Shown here piece after piece: positions 32,529 through 41,265 of a stretch of 64,000 nt of DNA. The notes beneath the pieces are model-generated. The model did not search any database. It was not told the DNA's origin and saw nothing but the letters and a program-made list of their open reading frames with translations. Source of the stretch: Pseudomonas viciae (GTDB lineage: Bacteria > Pseudomonadota > Gammaproteobacteria > Pseudomonadales > Pseudomonadaceae); assembly GCF_004786035.1 (NCBI RefSeq), contig NZ_CP035088.1, positions 1 through 64,000 on the forward strand, in the 5' to 3' direction. The position numbers and the translations under genes were made by a program. Position 1 is the stretch's first letter. Each line of letters begins with the position of its first letter.

Positions 32529-33010
32529 CAGGCCCCCTGGCAACCGGAACACAGGCCGACCACTTCGACGGTCTGGCTGTCGACCACGAAGCCCACGTCC
32601 TTGGCGCTGGCGACGATGGCGTCGCTGATGGACTTCTGCTCCAGCTCAATGGCGGCATGGCATACGCGGCAGATCAGGAACTGCCCCTGGTGGGCGTGCT
32701 CCGGATGGTTGCAGCCGACGAAGGCGTTCAGCGACGAGATGCGGTGCACCAGGCCGTTTTCCAGCAAAAAATCCAGCGCCCGATAGACCGTCGGCGGCGC
32801 GGCGCGGCGCCCGTCCTGTTCACTGAGCACGGCCAGGATGTCGTAGGCGCCCAGCGGCTTGTGGCTTTGCCAGACCAGTTCGAGCACGCGTCGACGCAAG
32901 GCGGTCAGGCGCAACCCCTGGCGCGCGCAGATGGCATCGGCCTCGGACAGCGCGCTGTGCACACAGTGGGAGTGATCGTGGGGACGACTGGCAAGGGGGG
33001 TAATAGGCAT
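32528..33010 (-). CDS. zur: Zinc uptake regulator Zur (Fur family)
   Basis: Zinc-sensing repressor of znu genes. It has 160 residues: a winged helix with [11 protein letters not shown] as recognition region (residues about 88-98) and a metal-binding dimerisation domain. The two structural Cys pairs CRVC and CSGC and His residues in [10 protein letters not shown] are visible. An N-terminal His-rich PHDHSHCVH segment is present. It heads zur-znuC-znuB and is divergent from znuA, sharing a 66-base control region with a probable Zur box. Confidence 0.95.
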   Translation of the reverse strand: MPITPLASRPHDHSHCVHSALSEADAICARQGLRLTALRRRVLELVWQSHKPLGAYDILAVLSEQDGRRAAPPTVYRALDFLLENGLVHRISSLNAFVGCNHPEHAHQGQFLICRVCHAAIELEQKSISDAIVASAKDVGFVVDSQTVEVVGLCSGCQGA

Positions 33011-33036
33011 GGGCAGCGACGAGTTCAGTGAGAGAC

Positions 33037-33049
33037 GTTATTATGTTAC
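33037..33049. promoter_or_regulatory. Probable Zur box between zur and znuA
   Basis: GTTATTATGTTAC matches 10 of 13 positions of the gammaproteobacterial pattern GTTATANTATAAC. It lies midway between the divergent starts, where it could repress both. Confidence 0.6.
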
Positions 33050-33076
33050 CCGTTCTCGCCTCTTCGAGTGGTCATC

Positions 33077-34006
33077 GTGTCCCGAATTTTTTCGCTCTTT
33101 GTCGTTTTTGTCGCAAGTTTTCTACTGATCGGCCCAGTCCAGGCCGAAGTCAAAGTCCTTACCAGCATCAAGCCATTGCAGCTGATTGCCGCAGCGGTGC
33201 AGGACGGCGTGGCGGTTCCTGAAGTGTTGCTGCCGCCTGGTGCTTCGCCGCATCACTACGCCTTGCGGCCATCCGACGTACGGAAGGTGCAATCGATGGA
33301 CCTGCTCTACTGGATCGGCCCGGACATGGAAAGCTTTCTGCCGCGCGTGCTGAACGGTCGTACGCTGCCTTCTGTCGCCGTACAGGATTTGCCGGGGCTC
33401 AAGCTTCGCCACTTCGCCCAGGACAGCCAGTCTCACGCCGAGGATGACCACGACGGCGACGAGCATGATCACGACCACCGCCCCGGTTCGATCGATGCCC
33501 ACTTGTGGCTGTCACCGACTAATGCACGAGTGATCGCCGCCAAAATGACGGCTGACTTGAGCGCGGCCGACCCGGCCAACGCTGCCCGTTATCAAAGCAA
33601 TCTCAAGGGTTTCAACCAGCGCCTCGACGCTCTGGACGTACGCCTGAAGGCGCGCCTGGCCAGCGTCGCAGGCAAGCCGTACTTCGTGTTCCACGAAGCG
33701 TTCGATTATTTTGAGGACAATTACGGCCTCAAGCACGCCGGTGTGTTCGCCGTGGCCGCCGAAGTCCAGCCCGGTGCCCAGCACGTGGCGGCGATGCGTA
33801 CGCGCTTGCAGGCGGTGGGCAAGACCTGTGTGTTCAGCGAGCCGCCCCTGCGCCCGCGCCTGGCCGAGACCCTGGTGGCTGGGTTGCCGGTGAAGTTGGC
33901 GGAGCTGGATGCACTGGGCGGCTATACCCCGGCGACGGCGCAAGGGTATGAGCAGTTGTTGGAAAAGTTGGGGAATGATTTGGCGGGGTGCCTGGAGTCG
34001 CTGTAA
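33077..34006 (+). CDS. znuA: Zinc ABC transporter binding protein
   Basis: Periplasmic zinc receptor for ZnuBC, about 309 residues. GTG 33077 (SRIFSLFVVFVASFL) is preferred; GTG 33068 is also in frame. The signal peptide ends PVQA. Zinc-ligand His residues are in ASPHHYALRPSD, IDAHLWLSP and FVFHEAFDYF. The charged His loop SHAEDDHDGDEHDHDH is the usual zinc-chaperone loop. C-terminal cysteines (KTCVFSEPP and AGCLESL) fit the known disulfide. Confidence 0.95.
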   Translation: MSRIFSLFVVFVASFLLIGPVQAEVKVLTSIKPLQLIAAAVQDGVAVPEVLLPPGASPHHYALRPSDVRKVQSMDLLYWIGPDMESFLPRVLNGRTLPSVAVQDLPGLKLRHFAQDSQSHAEDDHDGDEHDHDHRPGSIDAHLWLSPTNARVIAAKMTADLSAADPANAARYQSNLKGFNQRLDALDVRLKARLASVAGKPYFVFHEAFDYFEDNYGLKHAGVFAVAAEVQPGAQHVAAMRTRLQAVGKTCVFSEPPLRPRLAETLVAGLPVKLAELDALGGYTPATAQGYEQLLEKLGNDLAGCLESL

Positions 34007-34028
34007 CGCCAGACCAAACGCAGAACCC

Positions 34029-34056
34029 GTGGCGAGGGAGCTTGCTCCCTCGCCAC
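34029..34056. repeat. Palindromic REP element
   Basis: Perfect 13-bp arms GTGGCGAGGGAGC / GCTCCCTCGCCAC with a 2-base centre between the convergent znuA and thrB. It may also end transcription, although no T tract follows. Confidence 0.85.
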
Positions 34057-34086
34057 AAGAGCATTCAGCTCCGCGCATGCCTGTTG

Positions 34087-35037
34087 TTACAGGGCGAAAG
34101 GCAACAACGCGTGAACCGTCTGCCGCTGCGCCAACCGCTGCTGGAACTCCATCGGATCGTGAATCAACACATCCTGTCCGGCGAAAGACTCGGCGGCGAT
34201 CAACCGCGACAACCAGAAGCGCACGCACGCCACGCGCAGCATCGTCGGCCATAACTCGGCTTCGGCGGCGGTGAACGGTCGTAGCGCCGCATAAGCCCCC
34301 AGCAACGCCCGCGCCCGCGGGCCATCGAGCACGCCGTCGTCATCCGAACACCAGTCGTTCAAGGCGATGGCGACGTCATACAGCATCGGCCCGGAGCAGG
34401 CATTGTAGAAGTCGATCAACCCGGTCAGGTGCGTGCCTTCGAACATCGCGTTGTCGCGGAACAGATCCGCGTGGATGTTGGCCCGGGGCAGCGCCAGGAT
34501 ACCGACCTTCTGCCGGGCGATCTCATCCAGCGCGGCCTCAAGTAGCCGGCGGGGCTCGGCGTCGAGGTGCGACAGCAGCTTGGCGCCCTCCTCCTGCATC
34601 CAGTCCAGGCCACGATCGGTCTTGCGCTTGATCATGTTGTCCCGGGTTGCCAGGTGCAGATGCGCCAGCAACTCCCCGACCTGGGCGCAATGTTGCGCGT
34701 TGGCCTGCTTGATGTGTTTGCCCGCCAGGCGCGGTTGCAACAGCGCCGGTTTGCCCGCCAGTTCCCGCAGCGCCACGCCGTCGGTGGTGCGCAACGCGTA
34801 AGGCACCGGCAGGTCGGCGTCATGCAGCACGTCCAGCAGTTCGATGAAGAACGGCATTTCCTGCACCGGGCCACGCTCAACCAGGGTCAGGACGAATTCG
34901 CCCTGCTCCAGGCTGATGAAAAAATTGGTGTTTTCGCTGCCAGCGGCGATCCCCTGGAAATCAAGCAGGCGGCCGAGCCCATAAGAGGCGAGAAAGGTTT
35001 CCAGCTCGGGCCGAGCCAGGGGGGTGAACACAGACAT
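34087..35037 (-). CDS. thrB: Homoserine kinase ThrB (APH-like)
   Basis: Phosphorylates homoserine in threonine synthesis. The 316-residue protein belongs to the aminoglycoside-phosphotransferase-fold type of ThrB used by pseudomonads, not the GHMP type of enterobacteria. The catalytic loop is RANIHADLFRDNAMF and the metal-binding Asp lies in GLIDFYNAC. The N-terminal GSENTNFFI and LTLVER are typical. DUF2782 lies 60 bases upstream on the same strand. Confidence 0.93.
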   Translation of the reverse strand: MSVFTPLARPELETFLASYGLGRLLDFQGIAAGSENTNFFISLEQGEFVLTLVERGPVQEMPFFIELLDVLHDADLPVPYALRTTDGVALRELAGKPALLQPRLAGKHIKQANAQHCAQVGELLAHLHLATRDNMIKRKTDRGLDWMQEEGAKLLSHLDAEPRRLLEAALDEIARQKVGILALPRANIHADLFRDNAMFEGTHLTGLIDFYNACSGPMLYDVAIALNDWCSDDDGVLDGPRARALLGAYAALRPFTAAEAELWPTMLRVACVRFWLSRLIAAESFAGQDVLIHDPMEFQQRLAQRQTVHALLPFAL

Positions 35038-35097
35038 GGTTAAAAACTGCTCAGTTCGGGCGCCGCGATTGAAGCGGCGCCGATTAAAGTTAGGAAA

Positions 35098-35388
35098 CTA
35101 CTTCCACTCAAAGATTTTCCAGGACGGAATTAGCATATCCGGCTGGTCCGAGCGGATGAAGTTTGCATCGGTCCCGTCTGCGCGCACCAGAAAATACGGC
35201 GGTGCGCCCTTCGGTGTGACCTTGATCGCATACAGGAAACCATTTTGGCGGTATTCCTGAATGACCTTATCCCCTTCCGTGCGAATCGTGACCTCAGGCT
35301 CTGCGGTGGGGGCATCCTCCGCGGCCATGACGGCCAATGGAACGGTTGCAAACAAGCCAGCCAGTAACAGGCGATTGAGTGTGCGCAT
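35098..35388 (-). CDS. DUF2782 exported small protein
   Basis: 96-residue protein of unknown function with a signal peptide (RLLLAGLFATVPLAVMA). The conserved core VIQEYRQNGFLYAIKVTPKG and PPYFLVRADGTD is followed by an end in WKIFEWK. By recall it is always found near polA and thrB in pseudomonads (PA5494). Divergent from polA; probably co-transcribed with thrB. Confidence 0.9.
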   Translation of the reverse strand: MRTLNRLLLAGLFATVPLAVMAAEDAPTAEPEVTIRTEGDKVIQEYRQNGFLYAIKVTPKGAPPYFLVRADGTDANFIRSDQPDMLIPSWKIFEWK

Positions 35389-35462
35389 GATAACCTTGTC
35401 CCTTTGTCGTCAACGGTCCCGCTATTCTAGCCCCGGACCCGCCGAAAAGGTTGATCCTGCTC

Positions 35463-38231
35463 ATGAGCCAAGCACCCCTCGTCCTGGTGGACGGTTCTTC
35501 TTATCTGTACCGCGCCTTTCACGCGCTGCCACCGCTGACCACTTCCAAAGGCCTGCCGACCGGTGCGGTCAAGGGCGTGCTGAACATGCTCAAGAGCCTG
35601 CGCAAGCAGTATCCGGACAGTCCGTTCGCCGTGGTGTTCGACGCCAAGGGTGGGACGTTTCGCGATGCGCTGTACGCCGAATACAAGGCCAACCGCCCGA
35701 GCATGCCCGACGACATGCGCGTGCAGATCGAGCCGCTGCATGCCAGCGTCAAGGCCCTGGGCTTCCCGCTGCTGTGCGTGGACAACGTCGAGGCCGATGA
35801 CGTGATCGGCACCCTGGCCCGCAGCAGCGCGGCGGCCGATCGTCCGGTGGTGATCTCCACCGGCGACAAAGACATGGCGCAACTGGTCGACGGGCACATT
35901 ACCTTGGTCAATACCATGACCGGTAGCGCCCTGGACGTGGCTGGCGTGAAGGAGAAGTTTGGCGTCGCTCCCGAGCAGATCATCGATTATCTGGCGTTGA
36001 TGGGCGATTCGTCCGACAACATCCCGGGCGTTCCGGGCATCGGGCCGAAGACCGCGTCTGGTCTGCTGGTGGGCGTCAATGGCGGTCTGACCGAGCTGTA
36101 CGCACAACTGGACATCGTCGCCACGTTGCCGATCCGTGGCGCCAAGACCCTGGCCGCCAAGCTCGAAGAGCACAAGGAAATGGCTTTGCTTTCCTATGAG
36201 CTGGCGACCATCAAGACTGATGTGCCTTTGGATGTCGGCCTCGACGACCTGCAAATGGGCCAGCCGGACCACGAAAAACTCGCCGAGCTGTATACCCTGC
36301 TGGAATTCAAGAGCTGGTTCGAAGACAACCAGAGGGACGCCAAGCGCTCCGGCCAGGAGATCGTCGAAGTCAGCGACGAACAGCCGGGTGCCGCCGAGGC
36401 TAAATATGAGGTCATCCTTGATCAGGCACATTTCGATACCTGGCTGGCCAAACTCGATAAAGCGCCGCTGTTTGCCTTCGTCACCGAAACCAACGGGGGC
36501 GATGCCCAACATTCGCAGCTCGTCGGCTTGTCGTTCGCCGTTGCACCGTTTGAGGCCGCCTACATCCCGCTGACCCATTCCTACATGGGCGTGCCGGAGC
36601 AACTGGACCGCGACACGGTGCTCAAGGCCCTCAAGCCGTTGCTGGAAAACCCGAACAAGCTCAAGGTCGGCCAGCACGCCAAGTTTGAAACCAACATCCT
36701 GGCCAACTGCGCCATCGGCGGTGACCAGAACAATGGCATTTTGGTGCAAGGCATCGCCTTCGACACCATGCTCGAGTCCTACGTACTGGACTCCACGGCG
36801 ACCCGTCACGACATGGACAGCCTGGCGCTCAAGTACCTGGGCCAAAGCAAGACCGATTTCCAGGACATCGCCGGCAAAGGCGTCAAACAGCTGACTTTTG
36901 ACCAGATATCCCTGGAACTGGCCGGTCCTTACGCCGCTGAAGATGCCGACGTGACCTTGCGCCTGCACCAGGCCTTGCAGGAAAAACTGGCCGCCACGCC
37001 AAGCCTGGGCAAAGTGCTCACCGAAATCGAAATGCCGCTGATGCCGGTCCTGGCACGCATCGAGCGCCAGGGTGCGCTGGTCGATGCCAACCTGCTGGGC
37101 GTGCAGAGTGTCGAGTTGGGCGAGAAACTGGTGGCGCTGGAGCGTGAAGCGTTTGCCATCGCCGGCGAGGAATTCAACCTGGGCTCGCCGAAGCAGTTGG
37201 GCGTGATCCTGTATGAAAAACTCGGCTTGCCAGTGCTCAGCAAAACCGCCAAGGGCCAGGCGTCTACTGCCGAAGCGGTGCTCGCCGAACTGGCGGAGCA
37301 GGATTACCCCCTGCCCAAGGTGCTGATGCAGTACCGCTCGCTGAGCAAGCTCAAGAGCACCTACACCGATCGTCTGCCGGAGCAGATCAACAGCCGCACC
37401 GGCCGCGTCCATACCAATTACCAGCAAGCCGTCGCCGCGACCGGGCGACTGTCGTCCATCGACCCGAACCTGCAGAACATTCCGATTCGCACTGCCGAAG
37501 GCCGGCGCATTCGCCAGGCATTCGTCGCGCCCAAAGGCTACAAGCTGTTGGCGGCGGACTACTCGCAGATCGAATTGCGGATCATGGCGCACCTGGCCAA
37601 GGATGAAGGTCTGCTCCATGCGTTTCGCAATGATCTGGACGTGCACCGGGCCACGGCCGCCGAGGTATTCGGCGTTGAGCTGGAGGCCGTCACCCACGAC
37701 CAGCGGCGCAGCGCCAAGGCGATCAACTTCGGCTTGATCTATGGCATGAGCGCCTTTGGCCTGGCCAAGCAGATCGGCGTTGATCGCAAGCAGTCCCAGG
37801 CTTACATCGACCGCTACTTCGCGCGCTACCCGGGTGTGCTGGCCTACATGGAGCGCACCCGCGCCCAGGCAGCCGAGCAGGGTTTCGTCGAAACCATATT
37901 CGGTCGTCGGTTGTACCTGCCGGACATCAACGCGAAAAACCCGGCCCTGCGCAAAGGCGCCGAGCGCACGGCGATCAACGCGCCGATGCAAGGCACCGCC
38001 GCCGACATCATCAAGAAAGCCATGGTGGCGGTGGACCGCTGGCTGAGCGCGTCAGGGTTGGATGCCAAAGTCATCCTGCAGGTACACGACGAATTGGTGC
38101 TGGAAGTGCGCGAGGATCTGGTCGACCAGGTGCGCGAGGAAATTCGCCAGCACATGAGCGCCGCCGCCACGCTGGATGTGCCGCTGCTGGTGGAAGTGGG
38201 TGTGGGCAATAACTGGGATGAGGCCCACTGA
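35463..38231 (+). CDS. polA: DNA polymerase I
   Basis: Repair and Okazaki-fragment polymerase, 922 residues from ATG 35463. The N-terminal 5' nuclease (1-290) has VDGSSYLYRAFHAL, STGDKDMAQLV and PGVPGIGPKTA. The polymerase half is intact (DYSQIELRIMAHLA, RRSAKAINFGLIYGM, QVHDELVLEV). The 3'-5' exonuclease region (about 315-520) is odd: where E. coli has FDTET the product reads FVTET, so Asp355 is Val340. KYD is replaced by KFE (Asp424 is Glu409). Tyr490 and Asp494 (YAAEDADV) remain. Proofreading may be lost or weak; see findings. Confidence 0.98.
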   Translation: MSQAPLVLVDGSSYLYRAFHALPPLTTSKGLPTGAVKGVLNMLKSLRKQYPDSPFAVVFDAKGGTFRDALYAEYKANRPSMPDDMRVQIEPLHASVKALGFPLLCVDNVEADDVIGTLARSSAAADRPVVISTGDKDMAQLVDGHITLVNTMTGSALDVAGVKEKFGVAPEQIIDYLALMGDSSDNIPGVPGIGPKTASGLLVGVNGGLTELYAQLDIVATLPIRGAKTLAAKLEEHKEMALLSYELATIKTDVPLDVGLDDLQMGQPDHEKLAELYTLLEFKSWFEDNQRDAKRSGQEIVEVSDEQPGAAEAKYEVILDQAHFDTWLAKLDKAPLFAFVTETNGGDAQHSQLVGLSFAVAPFEAAYIPLTHSYMGVPEQLDRDTVLKALKPLLENPNKLKVGQHAKFETNILANCAIGGDQNNGILVQGIAFDTMLESYVLDSTATRHDMDSLALKYLGQSKTDFQDIAGKGVKQLTFDQISLELAGPYAAEDADVTLRLHQALQEKLAATPSLGKVLTEIEMPLMPVLARIERQGALVDANLLGVQSVELGEKLVALEREAFAIAGEEFNLGSPKQLGVILYEKLGLPVLSKTAKGQASTAEAVLAELAEQDYPLPKVLMQYRSLSKLKSTYTDRLPEQINSRTGRVHTNYQQAVAATGRLSSIDPNLQNIPIRTAEGRRIRQAFVAPKGYKLLAADYSQIELRIMAHLAKDEGLLHAFRNDLDVHRATAAEVFGVELEAVTHDQRRSAKAINFGLIYGMSAFGLAKQIGVDRKQSQAYIDRYFARYPGVLAYMERTRAQAAEQGFVETIFGRRLYLPDINAKNPALRKGAERTAINAPMQGTAADIIKKAMVAVDRWLSASGLDAKVILQVHDELVLEVREDLVDQVREEIRQHMSAAATLDVPLLVEVGVGNNWDEAH

Positions 38232-38251
38232 CTCCCAAGCCCGAGGGCTTT

Positions 38252-38373
38252 TGTGGCGAGGGAGCTTGCTCCCGCTCGGCTGCACAGCAGTCGCAAAGGC
38301 GGGCAATGGGGTCTGCCTGGAAGAATGCTGGGGCCTGCTTCGCAGGCCAGCGGGAGCAAGCTCCCTCGCCACA
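38252..38373. repeat. REPIN between polA and ersA
   Basis: Perfect 25-base inverted arms at 38252-38276 and 38349-38373; left arm begins TGTGGCGAGGGAGCTTGCTC. Two head-to-head REPs form a mobile-type REPIN. Confidence 0.92.
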
Positions 38374-38445
38374 GTGCATCACCGCAATTCCGGGCGCGGT
38401 GCCATTAGTTCGGAAAACGCCTAAGGCTATTTCCAAAAATAATCT

Positions 38446-38473
38446 GAACTAAACCGGTGAATTGCTACTCAGA
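38446..38473 (+). promoter_or_regulatory. AlgU (sigma-22)-type promoter of ersA
   Basis: GAACTA - 17 bases - TCAGA, close to the AlgU/RpoE consensus GAACTT-N16/17-TCTGA. It predicts a start near 38480, matching the expected 5' end of ersA. Confidence 0.75.
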
Positions 38474-38479
38474 GATTCT

Positions 38480-38610
38480 GAAAGGCTGGTGAAGCCCTTC
38501 AATGCTCCTATGTTGTGTTAAGTGTTGGCAGATATCTGGACCCCGCCCTAGCGGTCCGGAACTTGGACCCCGAACTTCCCCCTCCCCATACGAAGTCCGG
38601 GGTTTTTTTT
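38480..38610 (+). ncRNA. ersA: Small regulatory RNA ErsA (Spot 42-like)
   Basis: Between polA and engB, the place where pseudomonads carry the envelope-stress sRNA ErsA (Spot 42 locus in E. coli). The sequence TGTTGTGTTAAGTGTTGGCA and the run GATATCTGGACCCCG match my memory of ErsA. A terminator stem (ACCCCG-A-ACTTC / GAAGT-C-CGGGG) is followed by eight T ending at 38610. With the AlgU promoter the length is about 131 bases, close to the 132 known in P. aeruginosa. ErsA is known to repress algC and oprD there. Confidence 0.87.
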
Positions 38611-38624
38611 GCCTGCGATTTGGC

Positions 38625-39266
38625 TTATTCCGCCTCTTCGCTGCCCTTGTCTGCCAATTCCATCCAGTCGGCCAATACAGTGTAGGCCTCTTCCAGGCCC
38701 ATGCGCTTAGGCGCCGAGAACAACTGGATCGTGATCGTCTCGCCCCACCCTTTGCGAATTTCCGACTGCACTTTGAGCAGGGTGTTCTTGGCTGCGCCGT
38801 AGGTGAGCTTATCTGCCTTGGTCAGCAGGATGTGCATCGGCATGCCGCTGGCGACAGCCCAGTCGAGCATCAGCAGGTCGAAGTCGGTCATCGGATGGCG
38901 GATGTCCATCATCAGAATCAAGCCTTTCAAACTCTCGCGGCTGCCCAGGTAGGCTTCCAGATGGCGCTGCCAGTGTTGTTTGAGCGGGATCGGTACTTTC
39001 GCGTAGCCGTAACCGGGCAGGTCGACCAAACGGCGTTCTTCGTCTAGCTTGAAGAAGTTCAAGAGCTGTGTGCGACCCGGGGTTTTCGAGGTGCGCGCCA
39101 GGCTTGCATGGGTCAAGGTGTTCAGCGCGCTGGATTTGCCGGCATTGGAACGTCCGGCAAAGGCCACTTCAAAGCCTTCGTCGTCGGGGCATTGATCGAC
39201 TTTGGCAGCGCTGAGCATGAAGGTGGACTGTTGGCACAGGCCAAGGATGGGGTTCTTCAGTTGCAT
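38625..39266 (-). CDS. engB: Ribosome biogenesis GTPase EngB (YihA/YsxC)
   Basis: Essential GTPase acting in large-ribosomal-subunit assembly. The start ATG 39266 ([14 protein letters not shown]) gives 213 residues; the frame is open 42 codons further but that part is atypical. G1 is GRSNAGKS, G2 TPGRT, G3 [10 protein letters not shown] and G4 TKADKL. Convergent with ersA, whose terminator abuts its stop, so both may use the same hairpin. Confidence 0.96.
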   Translation of the reverse strand: MQLKNPILGLCQQSTFMLSAAKVDQCPDDEGFEVAFAGRSNAGKSSALNTLTHASLARTSKTPGRTQLLNFFKLDEERRLVDLPGYGYAKVPIPLKQHWQRHLEAYLGSRESLKGLILMMDIRHPMTDFDLLMLDWAVASGMPMHILLTKADKLTYGAAKNTLLKVQSEIRKGWGETITIQLFSAPKRMGLEEAYTVLADWMELADKGSEEAE

Positions 39267-39457
39267 GGGATTTCCGATGTGAGCGGCGTCGGGAATGGAC
39301 GCGGCAAGCTGTGTCGTTTCCGTTTCAGTGACGCCAGTATATAATGCCGCAGATTTTGTGTGCGCTTTGTCCCAGCGTAGGATGAAGCTCACGGGAGCGA
39401 CCGACCGAAATTGCGCACTAGAACGCAGCTCGCTCTCAACCCTGAAAAGGTCGTTTT

Positions 39458-39748
39458 ATGACGAAATGGCTGCTAGCTGCCGGTGTCTTGATGCCGCTTT
39501 ACAGCGCTCAGGCTACACAGGATCCGGAAGCTGTGTACAACCGTGTTTGTGGTGCCTGTCATTCCGGCCAACTCCCCATGGCGCCCCGCAAGGGCGATCA
39601 GGAAGCTTGGACGCCGAGGTTGGCGAAAGGTATGGAGACGCTGGTGCAACACGTGACCCAGGGTTTCAAGGCGATGCCGCCGCGTGGTTTGTGCATGGAC
39701 TGCAGTGCCGAGGATTACCGAGCCATCATCCAGTGGATGAGCGAGTGA
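39458..39748 (+). CDS. Cytochrome c5-type monohaem protein
   Basis: Small periplasmic electron carrier. It has 96 residues with a signal peptide (MTKWLLAAGVLMPLYSAQA), the haem site CGACH and the axial Met in AMPPRG. The CMDC pair forms the disulfide usual in cytochrome c5. Next to the dihaem cytochrome c4 gene 46 bases downstream, likely co-transcribed; both can donate electrons to terminal oxidases in relatives. Confidence 0.93.
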   Translation: MTKWLLAAGVLMPLYSAQATQDPEAVYNRVCGACHSGQLPMAPRKGDQEAWTPRLAKGMETLVQHVTQGFKAMPPRGLCMDCSAEDYRAIIQWMSE

Positions 39749-39794
39749 ACCCGGTCCATAACTCTTTAACCCTTAGCCGTAGTTGGATTAGCTG

Positions 39795-40406
39795 ATGAAC
39801 AAACTGATCGTGAGTCTGCTGTTGACCTTGGGGATATCCGGTGTAGCCCACGCCGCTGGCGATGCCGCTGCCGGTCAGGCTAAAGCGGCCGTATGCGGGG
39901 CCTGCCATGGCCCGGATGGCAACAGCATGGCGCCAAACTTTCCGAAACTGGCTGGCCAGGGCGAGCGTTACCTGACCAAGCAGTTGAAGGACATCAAGGA
40001 CGGCAAGCGTGTCGTGCTGGAAATGACCGGCCTGCTGAACAATCTGAACGATCAGGACCTGGCGGACATTGCGGCTTATTTCGCCAGCCAGAAGGGTAGC
40101 GTCGGCGCCGCCGATCCGAAGCTCGTGGCACGGGGCGAAGCACTGTTTCGTGGTGGCGACCTGAGCAAAGGGCTGCCAGCCTGCACCGGTTGCCACTCGC
40201 CTGACGGCAAAGGCAACGCTGCAGCCGGCTTCCCGCACCTGGGCGGCCAGCATGCCCAGTACGTTGCCAAGCAACTGACCGATTTCCGCAAGGAAGAAAG
40301 CGGCCGGACCAACGACGGCGATACCAAGCCGATGCAAAGCATCGCCAAGAAACTGAGCGATGAAGAGATCGCGGCAGTGGCCAGTTATATCCAGGGCCTG
40401 CACTAA
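39795..40406 (+). CDS. cc4: Cytochrome c4 (dihaem)
   Basis: Periplasmic dihaem cytochrome, 203 residues with a signal peptide ending VAHA. Two homologous c-type domains carry haem sites CGACH (about residue 36) and CTGCH (about 132). The axial Met residues are in NSMAPNF and KPMQSIAKK. In pseudomonads it passes electrons to cbb3 oxidase. It follows the c5 gene and ends before a hairpin terminator. Confidence 0.95.
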   Translation: MNKLIVSLLLTLGISGVAHAAGDAAAGQAKAAVCGACHGPDGNSMAPNFPKLAGQGERYLTKQLKDIKDGKRVVLEMTGLLNNLNDQDLADIAAYFASQKGSVGAADPKLVARGEALFRGGDLSKGLPACTGCHSPDGKGNAAAGFPHLGGQHAQYVAKQLTDFRKEESGRTNDGDTKPMQSIAKKLSDEEIAAVASYIQGLH

Positions 40407-40483
40407 GGCCATTGGCCGGGCGTTGCGAGGGGTGCACACCTCTTGCAACGTTAACGCTCGATTAATCTCTCGATGCGAGCATC

Positions 40484-40515
40484 AAAAGGGTGGCTTTGGC
40501 CGCCCTTTTTTGTGG
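40484..40515 (+). terminator. Terminator after cytochrome c4
   Basis: Stem AAAAGGGTGGC / GCCGCCCTTTT (one G-U pair) with loop TTTG, then a T run. Confidence 0.9.
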
Positions 40516-40605
40516 CCGCTGCCGTTACACTAACGAACTAGAACCTGCCGCGGCCTGTCTTAAAAACAGACCTCGCGAGGTCCCCTCATTGTCCAGGAGT
40601 AAAGC

Positions 40606-41250
40606 ATGCGTAATCTGATCATCAGCGCCGCGCTCGTCGTCGCCAGCGTATTCGGCGTGGCCGTCCAAGCCAACGCCGAGGAATCGAAGGCCCCTTACGT
40701 CGAATTGGCCAACCCCGTTCCGGTGGCGGTGCCTGGCAAGATCGAAGTGGTGGAGCTGTTCTGGTATGGCTGCCCGCATTGCTACGCTTTTGAGCCGGTT
40801 ATCAATCCATGGGTCGAGAAACTGCCTAAGGATGTGAACTTCGTACGCATTCCTGCGATGTTCGGCGGCCCATGGGACGCCCACGGCCAAATGTTCCTGA
40901 CCCTCGAAGCCATGGGCGTCGAGCACAAGGTTCACGCCGCCGTTTTCAACGCGATCCAGAAAGAAGGCAAAAAACTGGTCAAGAAAGAAGACATGGCTGA
41001 CTTCCTCGCCACCCAAGGCGTCGATAAAGACAAGTTCCTCGCCACCTTCGACTCCTTTGCCATCCAGGGTAAGATCAAACAGGCCCGGGAGCTGGCGAAG
41101 AAGTACGAAATCACTGGCGTACCAACTATGATCGTCAACGGCAAATACCGCTTTGACATCGGCTCTGCCGGCGGTGCCGAACAAGCGCTGCAACTGGCCG
41201 ACCAACTGATCGCCAAAGAGCGAGCGGCCCCCAAGGCTGCCGCCAACTAA
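40606..41250 (+). CDS. dsbA: Thiol:disulfide interchange protein DsbA
   Basis: Periplasmic oxidase that forms disulfide bonds in exported proteins. It has 214 residues with a signal peptide ending VQANA. The thioredoxin-fold active site is CPHC (in WYGCPHCYAFEP) and the cis-Pro loop is TGVPTMIVNG. It is followed 15 bases later by the EEP-family gene, suggesting one transcript through dgcH. Confidence 0.97.
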   Translation: MRNLIISAALVVASVFGVAVQANAEESKAPYVELANPVPVAVPGKIEVVELFWYGCPHCYAFEPVINPWVEKLPKDVNFVRIPAMFGGPWDAHGQMFLTLEAMGVEHKVHAAVFNAIQKEGKKLVKKEDMADFLATQGVDKDKFLATFDSFAIQGKIKQARELAKKYEITGVPTMIVNGKYRFDIGSAGGAEQALQLADQLIAKERAAPKAAAN

Positions 41251-41265
41251 GCGCGGCTCACGCCC

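Noticed and set aside
33077..35037. Loss of nrdJ between znuA and thrB relative to P. aeruginosa
   Set aside because: The order is recalled from memory and such differences are common among pseudomonads; not strong enough as a finding.
35427..37991. Antisense frame over polA (854 codons)
   Set aside because: Shadow of polA; repetitive His/Gln/Val composition typical of mirror frames.
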